64,000 nt of DNA. Origin: Chitinimonas viridis (lineage in GTDB: Bacteria; Pseudomonadota; Gammaproteobacteria; Burkholderiales; Chitinimonadaceae). The stretch is from NCBI RefSeq assembly GCF_030409555.1, contig NZ_JAUFPU010000002.1:1-64000 (forward strand), read 5' to 3'. The position numbers were made by a program, and so were the translations under genes. Positions 16,789 through 23,828 of the stretch are shown piece after piece. Position 1 is the stretch's first letter. Every line of letters starts with the position of its first letter. The notes beneath the pieces were generated by a model. That model searched no databases, was not told the DNA's origin, and saw only the letters and a program-made list of their open reading frames with translations.

Positions 16789-17373
16789 ATGAACAAAGCA
16801 TTGCGGCTGGTACTGGTAGACGATACGGAGCGCGAGCTGGGTGCGCTGCGCGACGCATTGCTGGCTGCGGGCTTTGAGGTCATCGCCGAAGTCGACAGCG
16901 CCTTTGCCCTGGCCGATGTGGTGGCCAGACTGGAGCCCGATGCAGTCATCGTCGATACCGACTCTCCCAGCCGCGATGTGCTGGAACATATCGCCGTCAT
17001 GCACCAGGATGCCCCCCGGCCTATCGTCATGTTCACCGACGATGGTTCGGAAGCTCGCATCAAGGAGGCCATACGCGCAGGCGTGACTGCCTATGTGGTG
17101 GACGGGCTGTCACCCGCCCGACTGAAACCGGTGCTGGACGTGGCCATTGCCCGCTTCGATGAAGAACGCAAACTGCGTAATGAGCTGGCCGATACCCGGC
17201 AGCAACTGCTGGATCGCAAGATCATAGACCGCGCCAAGGGCTTGCTGATGAAGCGCCGCAATATCGATGAGGATGCTGCCTATCAATTGCTGCGCAAGAC
17301 CGCCATGACCCGTGGGCAAAAGCTGGCCGAGGTTGCCAGGCAGTTGGTGGAAGCGACCGAATTGCTGGGTTAG
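16789..17373 (+). CDS. nasT: NasT-like ANTAR response regulator/antiterminator
   Basis: A 194-residue protein. Residues 1-120 form a receiver-like domain (VLVDDTERE, acceptor region VIVDTDSPSRD, and AYVVDGL in place of the usual Lys motif, as in NasT). Residues 130-190 form an ANTAR domain (DRKIIDRAKGLLMKRRNIDEDAAYQLLRKTAM) that in this family binds a two-hairpin RNA and prevents termination in nitrate assimilation leaders. Matching hexaloop hairpins occur at 20109 and 23694. NasS, the usual nitrate-sensing partner, is not adjacent. Confidence 0.9.
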   Translation: MNKALRLVLVDDTERELGALRDALLAAGFEVIAEVDSAFALADVVARLEPDAVIVDTDSPSRDVLEHIAVMHQDAPRPIVMFTDDGSEARIKEAIRAGVTAYVVDGLSPARLKPVLDVAIARFDEERKLRNELADTRQQLLDRKIIDRAKGLLMKRRNIDEDAAYQLLRKTAMTRGQKLAEVARQLVEATELLG

Positions 17374-17415
17374 CCTGTCAGCCACGCAGCGGCGCCAGGC
17401 TGTCGCGGTGGCCGC

Positions 17416-17838
17416 CTAGGGCGCGTACAGTATCTTCACGCTTGCATCGGCCTCGGCCCGGTCCAGATACCCCACCATATGGGGATTCGCCGCCAACAGG
17501 CGCTTGAGCTCGGCGGTGCTGGCAACCTGCTGCGGTGCCACGCCCTTGCCGGTGAAGTTCAGCCGCGCCCAATGGCTTTTCAGTTGTGCTTCGCTCTTGT
17601 TCAGCACCTTATCCAGAAAGTCCTGCCGCACCGGCCCGGCCCCCAGCATCAATGGCACGATGACGCCACCGCCGGGGAGCTCCTTCAGGCGCAGGTAATA
17701 GATATCCTGCACCTGTTGCCGGCTAAACGACACGGCCGGGCTCTTGCTGCCTGCCACCAGCACCGGTTCTGCCTGGGCCGGCAGCACCCCTATGGCGCAT
17801 AAGATGAGGGGACCGAGATGACGATGCATGCGGGTCAT
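17416..17838 (-). CDS. Small PstS-like periplasmic binding protein
   Basis: 140 residues with a signal peptide (HLGPLILCAIGVLPAQA) and a single lobe of a phosphate-type binding protein (SFSRQQVQDIYYLRLKELPGG, then LNFTGKGVAPQQVASTAELKRLL). It is far shorter than PstS and has no transporter genes nearby. It starts 13 bp after the porin stop on the same strand, a pairing seen in many betaproteobacteria. The ligand is unknown. Confidence 0.75.
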   Translation of the reverse strand: MTRMHRHLGPLILCAIGVLPAQAEPVLVAGSKSPAVSFSRQQVQDIYYLRLKELPGGGVIVPLMLGAGPVRQDFLDKVLNKSEAQLKSHWARLNFTGKGVAPQQVASTAELKRLLAANPHMVGYLDRAEADASVKILYAP

Positions 17839-17851
17839 GGTCGGCTCTCGC

Positions 17852-19126
17852 TCAGAAGATGAAGTCGAGGTTGGCGGTATAGGTATTCACCTTGCCATCG
17901 AACTGGGATTGCGGCCCCATGCGAAACTCGACCTTGTTACTACTGCCCCAGAAACGGTTTTTGACCTTGTAATGATCCCACTGCAGCTTGAGCGCCATAT
18001 TGCTGCTCAGCTCCCAGCGCAGCCCCAACGCGAGTTGGTCGCGGTGGTACTGACCAGTCACATTGGTGGCATTGGCTGCAGCCAGCGCACTCAGCAGCGC
18101 CATTTGGCCCGTTGTCGCCTGCGGCGGCGTGGTCAGCCTCAGGTCAACCGGCTCGGCAATCGGCTTGAGACTGCCCAACACAATGTAAGGGGTGAAATCG
18201 CCTATGCGCCTGGCCCCCAGCAGATACCAGCCACCCGATCCGCTCAGGATCGCGGAGTCGGACTTGCGGCTTACCCATTCCCCTTGCACCACATAGGTAT
18301 CATCGTCCCAGCTGAAACCCAGGCTGACCATCTTGTTGACCACATCCGTCAACTTGAAGCGCTCGCGATAAACCTGGTTGCAATTGCTGCAAAGGCCCAT
18401 TTGCTGGGCGTCACGCACCAGGCCCAAAAACTGGTCCACGCTATTGCCGGCAAAAGGCTTCAGCCCGCCCTTGGGCCGGGAATAGCCCAAGCGCAGCAAC
18501 AAGGGGCCGGATGTCCACTTGGCGGAGAGCCCCATCTGCTTCGGTACTTCAATCTCGCCCAGCGAGACATCCACCCGGGTTTTGCCGTAATAGCCCTCGA
18601 TACCCAGCACGCCCTCACCAAAGTGGCGCTCCCACTGCCCGGTTACGCCATCGTTGAAGGTGATGGAGTTATTGGAATAGACCTGTCCCGGTGGCTGCGC
18701 ACTGATCTGTGCGTAGTAGAGGTCGTTGTAGTCCGACATCAGGAAAACCGGCGCCAATGCCCGTCCCAGCTTGATATTGATCTCGCTGCTGGGCTCCCAG
18801 CCCAGGTAGGCCCACTGCACTCTGGGCCGGTGGCTGCTGTTGACCTCCTTCTTCGAGATCAACTGAAAGCCCGCGTTGAATGGTCCAGCCGGCCTTAGCT
18901 TGAGTTGCACAGCAAGCAGGCTGTCGGCATCGAAGCGAGTCTCATTGCGCGCCCCCGTGCTGGTGCGTATGTCAGAGCGCACGGTCGCATTGGGGTCGTC
19001 GGCATGGTAGACGCCCACGGTGCCAAAGCCATCAAGCTTCACCCAGTTGGGCAAGGCCTCCGCCCTAACCTGCATTGCCATCGCGTTGCATAGCGCAAGC
19101 GCTACCAGACCCCAGCGTCCCATCAT
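17852..19126 (-). CDS. Outer-membrane porin-like beta-barrel protein
   Basis: About 424 residues from MMGRWGL. A signal peptide (LVALALCNAMAMQVRA) precedes alternating amphipathic strands (such as FDADSLLAVQLKLRP, YLGWEPSSEINIKLGRALAP, GLRWELSSNMALKLQWDHYKV). The protein ends in the outer-membrane insertion pattern ending F (TANLDFIF). It carries a CSNC loop. Start alternatives at 19123 and 19189 exist. Substrate unknown; it is co-transcribed with the PstS-like gene. Confidence 0.8.
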   Translation of the reverse strand: MMGRWGLVALALCNAMAMQVRAEALPNWVKLDGFGTVGVYHADDPNATVRSDIRTSTGARNETRFDADSLLAVQLKLRPAGPFNAGFQLISKKEVNSSHRPRVQWAYLGWEPSSEINIKLGRALAPVFLMSDYNDLYYAQISAQPPGQVYSNNSITFNDGVTGQWERHFGEGVLGIEGYYGKTRVDVSLGEIEVPKQMGLSAKWTSGPLLLRLGYSRPKGGLKPFAGNSVDQFLGLVRDAQQMGLCSNCNQVYRERFKLTDVVNKMVSLGFSWDDDTYVVQGEWVSRKSDSAILSGSGGWYLLGARRIGDFTPYIVLGSLKPIAEPVDLRLTTPPQATTGQMALLSALAAANATNVTGQYHRDQLALGLRWELSSNMALKLQWDHYKVKNRFWGSSNKVEFRMGPQSQFDGKVNTYTANLDFIF

Positions 19127-19338
19127 GCCCTCTCTGCCCTGCGCCCCAGAGACTGGAGGCGAGATGTATGCGTCATCCCTCGACGCCATCTATGTGGGAT
19201 AGGTAAGGAGCGTCGGATAGGCAAGCCACATATTGCAAAGGCTGGGGCTTTTGAGGCGGAATGTTGCTGACCATACCGGGCAAGACAAGGAGCGGCGGGC
19301 GACCCAACTGCTTGCGACACGGTGCAAGATCAGGGAGC

Positions 19339-19590
19339 CTACAATAGCACCCGCACACCTTCGCCGCGCATGGCGAGTGAGCGCACCTCGGCCAGCTTGG
19401 CCAGTTGCATGACCAGGCTGAACACTGAGCGGCTGCTTTCCAGTTCGATGCATACATCCATATAGCCACGGCCCTTGGGCATTTCGGCGGCCACACGGCG
19501 CACCGAGTAACCACGGTGGCGTACCACGCGCAACACGCGCTCCAGTGCATCGCTATTGTTGTCCAGGTTCAACGTCAGTTGCTGTGCCAT
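19339..19590 (-). CDS. ilvM: Acetolactate synthase small subunit IlvM-like (ACT domain)
   Basis: 83 residues. The stretch ALERVLRVVRHRGYSVRRV matches the start of IlvM, followed by CIELESSRSVFSLVMQLAKL, an ACT fold. IlvM is the regulatory subunit of acetolactate synthase II, normally encoded right after ilvG. Here no ilvG lies upstream, so the gene is an orphan and must act with a catalytic subunit encoded elsewhere, or have another use. TGCAGGAG before 19590 fixes the start. A strong hairpin and possible leader peptide lie upstream. Confidence 0.8.
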   Translation of the reverse strand: MAQQLTLNLDNNSDALERVLRVVRHRGYSVRRVAAEMPKGRGYMDVCIELESSRSVFSLVMQLAKLAEVRSLAMRGEGVRVLL

Positions 19591-19630
19591 CTCGATTACT
19601 CCTGCAGGGACTGGGGATAGGGTCTGAAAT

Positions 19631-19667
19631 GACGAAGCCCCCGATCTTTCGATTCGGGGGCTTCGTC
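19631..19667 (-). promoter_or_regulatory. Long perfect hairpin upstream of ilvM, possible attenuator
   Basis: A 14-bp perfect stem (GACGAAGCCCCCGA with TCGGGGGCTTCGTC) and a 9-base loop lie 40 bp before the ilvM start. No U-run follows on either strand, so termination would be weak. It may be a leader attenuator together with the 20-codon frame at 19695-19757. Confidence 0.45.
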
Positions 19668-19694
19668 TGGATTCTTTGTCGTTCGGGTTCTGGC

Positions 19695-19757
19695 TCAGCT
19701 TCCCGATCGCGCAAACACCAACGCGCCCCACGATGTAATCATCATGGTGCGTTTCAT
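19695..19757 (-). CDS. Possible 20-aa leader peptide before ilvM
   Basis: A short frame encodes MKRTMMITSWGALVFARSGS and stops 28 bp before the hairpin. It holds only one Ile, one Leu and one Val codon, and no strong ribosome site, so the classical ilv run of control codons is missing. Offered as a candidate only. Confidence 0.3.
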   Translation of the reverse strand: MKRTMMITSWGALVFARSGS

Positions 19758-20076
19758 GGTAGTGGTCAGCGCGTTAAGCACAGGGAACATGGGCTGTTGC
19801 AATGCAAAATGGATTCGACACCCCCACTCTAACTGCAGCCGCAAGCAGTGGCAAGCATCTTGTTTCGCCAACTAGGGAGCTGCCTCAACCGGATTGGTGC
19901 ACCGCGCCAAGCTGCCTGCTGCGTCATGGTGCATGGTGCAATCTGCGACAGCGTGCCTTTATGCCCGCCAGCCGAGTGGCAGCACTTTGGTAGCAAGCCA
20001 CAGCACCATAATTTACTGTTTTATATCAATCACATAAACACCAATAATCGGGCGGAAACTGGCAGCAGATACCCGC
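19758..20076. other. Upstream region of nrtA without a gene
   Basis: No gene. It includes GGTGCA half-sites at about 19895-19939, which could be part of an NtrC enhancer, and an AT-rich patch at 20010-20040 just before the sigma-54 promoter. Confidence 0.4.
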
Positions 20077-20092
20077 TGGCACGCTTGCTGCA
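20077..20092 (+). promoter_or_regulatory. Sigma-54 promoter of nrtA operon
   Basis: TGGCACGCTTGCTGCA has one mismatch to TGGCACG-N4-TTGCW, with GG and GC spaced correctly. The predicted start is near 20103, just before the leader hairpin. Confidence 0.75.
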
Positions 20093-20108
20093 TAGTGATA
20101 GGCGTTAC

Positions 20109-20128
20109 CCGGTTCAATGTCGAACCGG
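20109..20128 (+). promoter_or_regulatory. ANTAR-type hexaloop hairpin (P1-like) in nrtA leader
   Basis: CCGGTTC pairs with GAACCGG and encloses the hexaloop AATGTC, with A at position 1 and G at position 4 as in ANTAR-target RNAs. A second stem (ACTCC 20132-20136 with GGAGT 20148-20152) follows and holds an AGATTCG stretch also found in the narK leader. Confidence 0.7.
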
Positions 20129-20224
20129 ATCACTCCAGATTCGTTGGGGAGTCTGACTGGGAGCCCAAGCTTGCATGCAAGCGGATAGCTCCGGGCCGCG
20201 CAGCCTTGCTGCCGGCCCAAGGAC

Positions 20225-20273
20225 AACGGCGTCCTTTGACCGGTTTTACCGGTCGAGGTACGCCGTTTTTTTT
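20225..20273 (+). terminator. Leader terminator before nrtA
   Basis: AACGGCGT pairs with ACGCCGTT around an inner GACCGG/CCGGTC hairpin, followed by eight T. It ends 29 bp before the nrtA start codon, so read-through needs antitermination. Confidence 0.85.
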
Positions 20274-20301
20274 GCGCCCGCGTTTTGACCAAGGAAGCAG
20301 C

Positions 20302-21564
20302 ATGGACCAACCCGCAAACAACAGCACACCGTCCGCCAGCCGCCGCGATTTCATGAAGACACTCAGCCTCGCCGGTGCCGGCTCCATACTCTCTGTCGTG
20401 CCGCCCCAGGTGCGCGCCGCAGCCAATAGCCAGACCGGCAAACCGGAGAAGACCGAAGTCAGGATAGGCTTCATACCGCTCACCGACTGCGCCTCGGTGG
20501 TCATGGCCGCCGTGCTGGGCTTCGACAAGAAATATGGCATCAAGATCGTACCCAGCAAGGAAGCCAGCTGGGCCGGCGTACGCGACAAGCTGGTGAACGG
20601 CGAACTGGACGCCGCCCATGTGCTGTACGGCCTGATCTATGGCGTACAACTGGGTATAGGCGGCCCCAAGAAGGACATGAATGTCCTGATGACGCTGAAC
20701 AACAATGGCCAGGCCATAACCTTGTCCAACCAGCTAAAGGACAAGGGTGTGAAGGACGGCGCGAGCCTGGCGCGTCTGGTCAAGGCCGAACCCCGTGAAT
20801 ACACCTTTGCCCAGACCTTCCCCACGGGCACCCACGCCATGTGGCTGTACTACTGGTTGGCCAGCCAGGGCATAGACCCGCTCAAGGACGTCAAGACCAT
20901 TGTGGTGCCACCGCCGCAGATGGTGGCCAATATGCGGGTAGGCAATATGGATGGTTTCTGCGTGGGCGAGCCCTGGAACAACCGGGCCCTAGCCGACGGC
21001 ATAGGCTACACCGCCACCACCACCCAGGACATCTGGACCGACCACCCCGAGAAGGTGCTGGGTACCACTGCCGACTTCGTCGCCCAGTACCCCAATACTG
21101 CGCGGGCACTGGTCATGGCCGTACTCGATGCCTCGCGCTGGATAGACACCATGGCCAACCGCCAGCGGGTTGCCGAAACCATTGCCGACAAGAGCTATGT
21201 GAACTGCCCGGTCGACATCATCGACCAGCGGCTGGAAGGCAAGTACGACAACGGCCTGGGGCGCAAGTGGCAGGACCCGAACTACATGAAGTTCTTCAAC
21301 GACGGCAAGGTCAACTTCCCCTACCTGTCGGACGGCATGTGGTTCCTGACCCAGCATCGCCGCTGGGGCCTGCTCAAGACCGACCCCGACTACCTGGCCG
21401 TAGCCAAGTCAGTCAACCGCATCGATGTGTATAGCGATGCCGCCCGGGCGCTGGGCATCGCCGTCCCCAAGGAAGCCCTGCGCAGCACCAAGCTGATGGA
21501 CGGCACCGTTTGGGACGGCAAGCACCCGGCTGCCTACGCCGCCAGTTTCAAGATTCGCGCCTGA
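20302..21564 (+). CDS. nrtA: Nitrate-binding protein of an ABC transporter (NrtA/CmpA family)
   Basis: 420 residues. A twin-arginine signal (SRRDFMK at 13-19, then LAGAGSILSVV) directs export through Tat. The mature part carries NrtA/CmpA-type motifs (GFIPLTDCASVVMA, DAAHVLYGLIYGVQLG, PPPQMVANMRVGNMDGFCVGEPWN). Nitrate or nitrite is the likely ligand from the operon context. Start is the ATG preceded by AAGGAAG. It leads nrtA-nrtB-nrtD and its leader carries the ANTAR and terminator hairpins. Confidence 0.92.
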   Translation: MDQPANNSTPSASRRDFMKTLSLAGAGSILSVVPPQVRAAANSQTGKPEKTEVRIGFIPLTDCASVVMAAVLGFDKKYGIKIVPSKEASWAGVRDKLVNGELDAAHVLYGLIYGVQLGIGGPKKDMNVLMTLNNNGQAITLSNQLKDKGVKDGASLARLVKAEPREYTFAQTFPTGTHAMWLYYWLASQGIDPLKDVKTIVVPPPQMVANMRVGNMDGFCVGEPWNNRALADGIGYTATTTQDIWTDHPEKVLGTTADFVAQYPNTARALVMAVLDASRWIDTMANRQRVAETIADKSYVNCPVDIIDQRLEGKYDNGLGRKWQDPNYMKFFNDGKVNFPYLSDGMWFLTQHRRWGLLKTDPDYLAVAKSVNRIDVYSDAARALGIAVPKEALRSTKLMDGTVWDGKHPAAYAASFKIRA

Positions 21565-21574
21565 GGAGCCCATC

Positions 21575-22465
21575 ATGTCTACCCACGCACTGAGCACACC
21601 CCTTGCCGAAGACCCACCCAGGCGCAAACCACGCCGGCCAGCCGCACCACGGCTGCAAACCCTGGACGGCCTCCCCCCTGGTCCCGGACGTTTCAATCGC
21701 AGCCTGCACTGGCTGGCCTTTCATGGCCTGCCGCCCCTCCTGGGGCTGGCGCTGTTCATGCTGGGATGGCAACTGCTGTCGCTGCACAACACCAGCCTGC
21801 CTGGCCCTGCCACCACCTGGGCTGCCGCAGTAGAGTTGTTTGCCGACCCTTTCTACGACAACGGCCCCAACGATCAAGGCATAGGCTGGAACATCCTGCA
21901 TTCGCTGGCCCGCGTCGGCATCGGCTTCGGCCTGGCCGCACTGGTGGGGATACCCGCCGGTTTCATCATTGGCCGTTTTGCCTTTATCGGCCGCATGGCG
22001 GCACCCATTATCAGCCTGCTCAGGCCGGTCTCACCACTGGCCTGGCTACCCATAGGCCTGCTGGTGTTCAAGGCCGCCGGGCCGGCCTCCATCTGGGTCA
22101 TCTTCATCTCCAGCATCTGGCCCATGGTGCTAAATACCGCAGCAGGCGTAGCGCAGGTGCCGCAGGACTACCTCAACGTCGCCCGCGTACTCAAGTTGCC
22201 TGAAGCTAAGGTATTCACCCGCATCCTCTTTCCAGCCGTGCTGCCGCACATGATTACCGGCATACGCTTGGCCATAGGTGTGGCCTGGCTGGTCATCGTC
22301 GCTGCAGAAATGCTGACAGGCGGCGTCGGCCTGGGCTTTTGGGTATGGGATGAATGGAACAACCTCAATGTCGCACACATCCTGATCGCCATCTTTGTGG
22401 TCGGCATTGTCGGCTTGCTGCTGGAGCAGGCCCTGGTGCTGCTGGCACGGCGTTTCGAGTATTAG
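21575..22465 (+). CDS. nrtB: Nitrate ABC transporter permease
   Basis: 296 residues. A Pro/Arg-rich cytoplasmic start (1-45) is followed by about six membrane segments of the BPD_transp_1 fold. The EAA loop (NVARVLKLPEAKVFTRILFPAVLPHMITGIRLAIG region) that docks the ATPase is present. It begins 10 bp after nrtA and forms the membrane channel for the nitrate uptake system. Confidence 0.93.
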   Translation: MSTHALSTPLAEDPPRRKPRRPAAPRLQTLDGLPPGPGRFNRSLHWLAFHGLPPLLGLALFMLGWQLLSLHNTSLPGPATTWAAAVELFADPFYDNGPNDQGIGWNILHSLARVGIGFGLAALVGIPAGFIIGRFAFIGRMAAPIISLLRPVSPLAWLPIGLLVFKAAGPASIWVIFISSIWPMVLNTAAGVAQVPQDYLNVARVLKLPEAKVFTRILFPAVLPHMITGIRLAIGVAWLVIVAAEMLTGGVGLGFWVWDEWNNLNVAHILIAIFVVGIVGLLLEQALVLLARRFEY

Positions 22466-22627
22466 GACAACAAGAAGCAGGCATGGAGCAAGACTGGGCG
22501 GGAGCGCTGGCCGCGTCACCGGGACGGCCGGTTAGCGCTCCCCAACCCTATGAGCCTGTTTGGGGCAGCTAAACAAACCCACTGCTGGCGGCCCTTAAGA
22601 CCCTTTACCCAGAATCAGGAGCCACAC

Positions 22628-23419
22628 ATGGACAAATTCGTACAACTGCAAGACGTCGGCATGGCCTTCGATACCCGGCAGGGGCGCTTTGTGGCCCTGC
22701 GCAATGTCAATCTTGATATACGCGAGGGGGAGTTCCTGGCACTGATAGGCCATTCCGGCTGTGGCAAATCCACCGTGCTCAATCTGATCGCAGGCCTGCT
22801 GCGGCCCTCGGCCGGCGTATTGCTCTGCCATAACCGCGAAATCGCCGGCCCAGGCCCCGATCGCGGCGTGGTGTTCCAGAACCATTCGCTGCTGCCCTGG
22901 CTAAGCTGCTACGGCAACGTCTACCTGGCAGTGGAGCGGGTATTTGGTGCCAAGGAGAACCGCAGCATGCTCAAGCAGCGCACGCACGACGCATTGGCCA
23001 TGGTCGGGCTCAGCCACGCTAGTCACAAACGCCCGCACGAGATATCTGGCGGCATGAAGCAGCGTGTAGGCATCGCCCGGGCACTGGCCATGCAGCCCAA
23101 GGTACTGCTGCTGGACGAGCCCTTCGGCGCCCTCGACGCCCTCACCCGCGCCCACCTGCAGGACGAACTGTTGCGCATCGTCGCACAGACCCGCACCACC
23201 ACCGTGATGGTGACGCATGATGTGGACGAAGCTGTCTTGCTGTCCGACCGTATCGTGATGATGACCAACGGCCCCGCCGCCACCGTGGGCGAAATACTCG
23301 CCATAGGCCTGCCCCGCCCGCGCGAACGCCTGGCATTGGCCAGCGACCCGGCCTATCACGCTGCCCGCAATGTCGTGATGGATTTCCTGTACCGGCGCGA
23401 GATACGGCAGGCTGCCTAG
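22628..23419 (+). CDS. nrtD: Nitrate ABC transporter ATP-binding protein
   Basis: 263 residues. Walker A GHSGCGKST, signature SGGMKQRVGIARALA, Walker B VLLLDEPFGALDA and the switch His (VTHDVDEA) are intact. There is no extra regulatory domain of the NrtC kind. AGGAG lies ahead of the ATG at 22628. A 160-bp gap separates it from nrtB, but no terminator is seen. Confidence 0.93.
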   Translation: MDKFVQLQDVGMAFDTRQGRFVALRNVNLDIREGEFLALIGHSGCGKSTVLNLIAGLLRPSAGVLLCHNREIAGPGPDRGVVFQNHSLLPWLSCYGNVYLAVERVFGAKENRSMLKQRTHDALAMVGLSHASHKRPHEISGGMKQRVGIARALAMQPKVLLLDEPFGALDALTRAHLQDELLRIVAQTRTTTVMVTHDVDEAVLLSDRIVMMTNGPAATVGEILAIGLPRPRERLALASDPAYHAARNVVMDFLYRREIRQAA

Positions 23420-23479
23420 CTGCCAGCATCGCAGGGCAGGCCATGGGCCATAGCAATGACTGGTATGGCCTCTCTCCGC

Positions 23480-23494
23480 GCACCTGCATAGTGC
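23480..23494 (+). promoter_or_regulatory. NtrC-like dyad upstream of narK
   Basis: GCACCTGCATAGTGC has GCAC-N7-GTGC symmetry, as in NtrC enhancers, and lies about 100 bp before the sigma-54 promoter. Confidence 0.55.
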
Positions 23495-23589
23495 ACACCC
23501 CTTGCCGCACCGCACAATTTTCATGCGCGGCTCCATCCACACCATATCAAGCCCAACACAAGCCATTGATTAATATAAAAACAAGGCAA

Positions 23590-23605
23590 TGGCACGGCAT
23601 TTGCT
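23590..23605 (+). promoter_or_regulatory. Sigma-54 promoter of the narK-nirB-nasA operon
   Basis: TGGCACGGCATTTGCT matches TGGCACG-N4-TTGCW with no mismatch. The predicted start is near 23616, giving a leader of about 213 bases. Confidence 0.85.
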
Positions 23606-23693
23606 GATAGCGACCAGCCTGTAATAAGCAGCACCCATCGTTGCAACGGCGCAGCGGTGGACGGAGCCCTAAAAAGCGCCAGAGGCAGACAAC

Positions 23694-23709
23694 GGTTCAA
23701 GGTCGAACC
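23694..23709 (+). promoter_or_regulatory. ANTAR-type hexaloop hairpin in narK leader
   Basis: GGTTC pairs with GAACC around the hexaloop AAGGTC (A1, G4). The stem and loop closely resemble those of the nrtA leader, and CAGATTTCGG follows as CAGATTCG does there. Its 3' side is 14 bases from the terminator stem. Confidence 0.7.
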
Positions 23710-23723
23710 TACAGATTTCGGAC

Positions 23724-23786
23724 AAAGGCGTCCCCGCACCCTATCGGTCATGCAAGACCGATAGGGCAGCGAGGACGCCTTTTTTG
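23724..23786 (+). terminator. Leader terminator before narK
   Basis: AAGGCGTCC pairs with GGACGCCTT around an inner perfect 11-bp hairpin (CCCTATCGGTC with GACCGATAGGG), followed by six T. It ends about 45 bp before the start codon. Confidence 0.88.
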
Positions 23787-23828
23787 CGTTCTAGGCCCGC
23801 GCAGCGTGCGGGCACAGGGGAGTAGCAA

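Noticed and set aside
17828-18898. 356-codon plus-strand frame opposite the porin
   Set aside because: The minus strand carries a signal peptide, amphipathic strands and a terminal Phe. The plus frame has no domain.
20153-20224. Riboswitch in the nrtA leader
   Set aside because: The GC-rich stems here do not fit a riboswitch class I know. They look like spacer between the ANTAR hairpins and the terminator.
20225-20273. Terminator for an upstream gene
   Set aside because: No plus-strand gene ends before it. It lies inside the predicted sigma-54 transcript, so it is a leader terminator.
23562-23576. TTGATTAATATAA as an FNR box before narK
   Set aside because: Only the left half (TTGAT) matches; the right half lacks ATCAA. 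The sigma-54 site nearby explains the promoter better.
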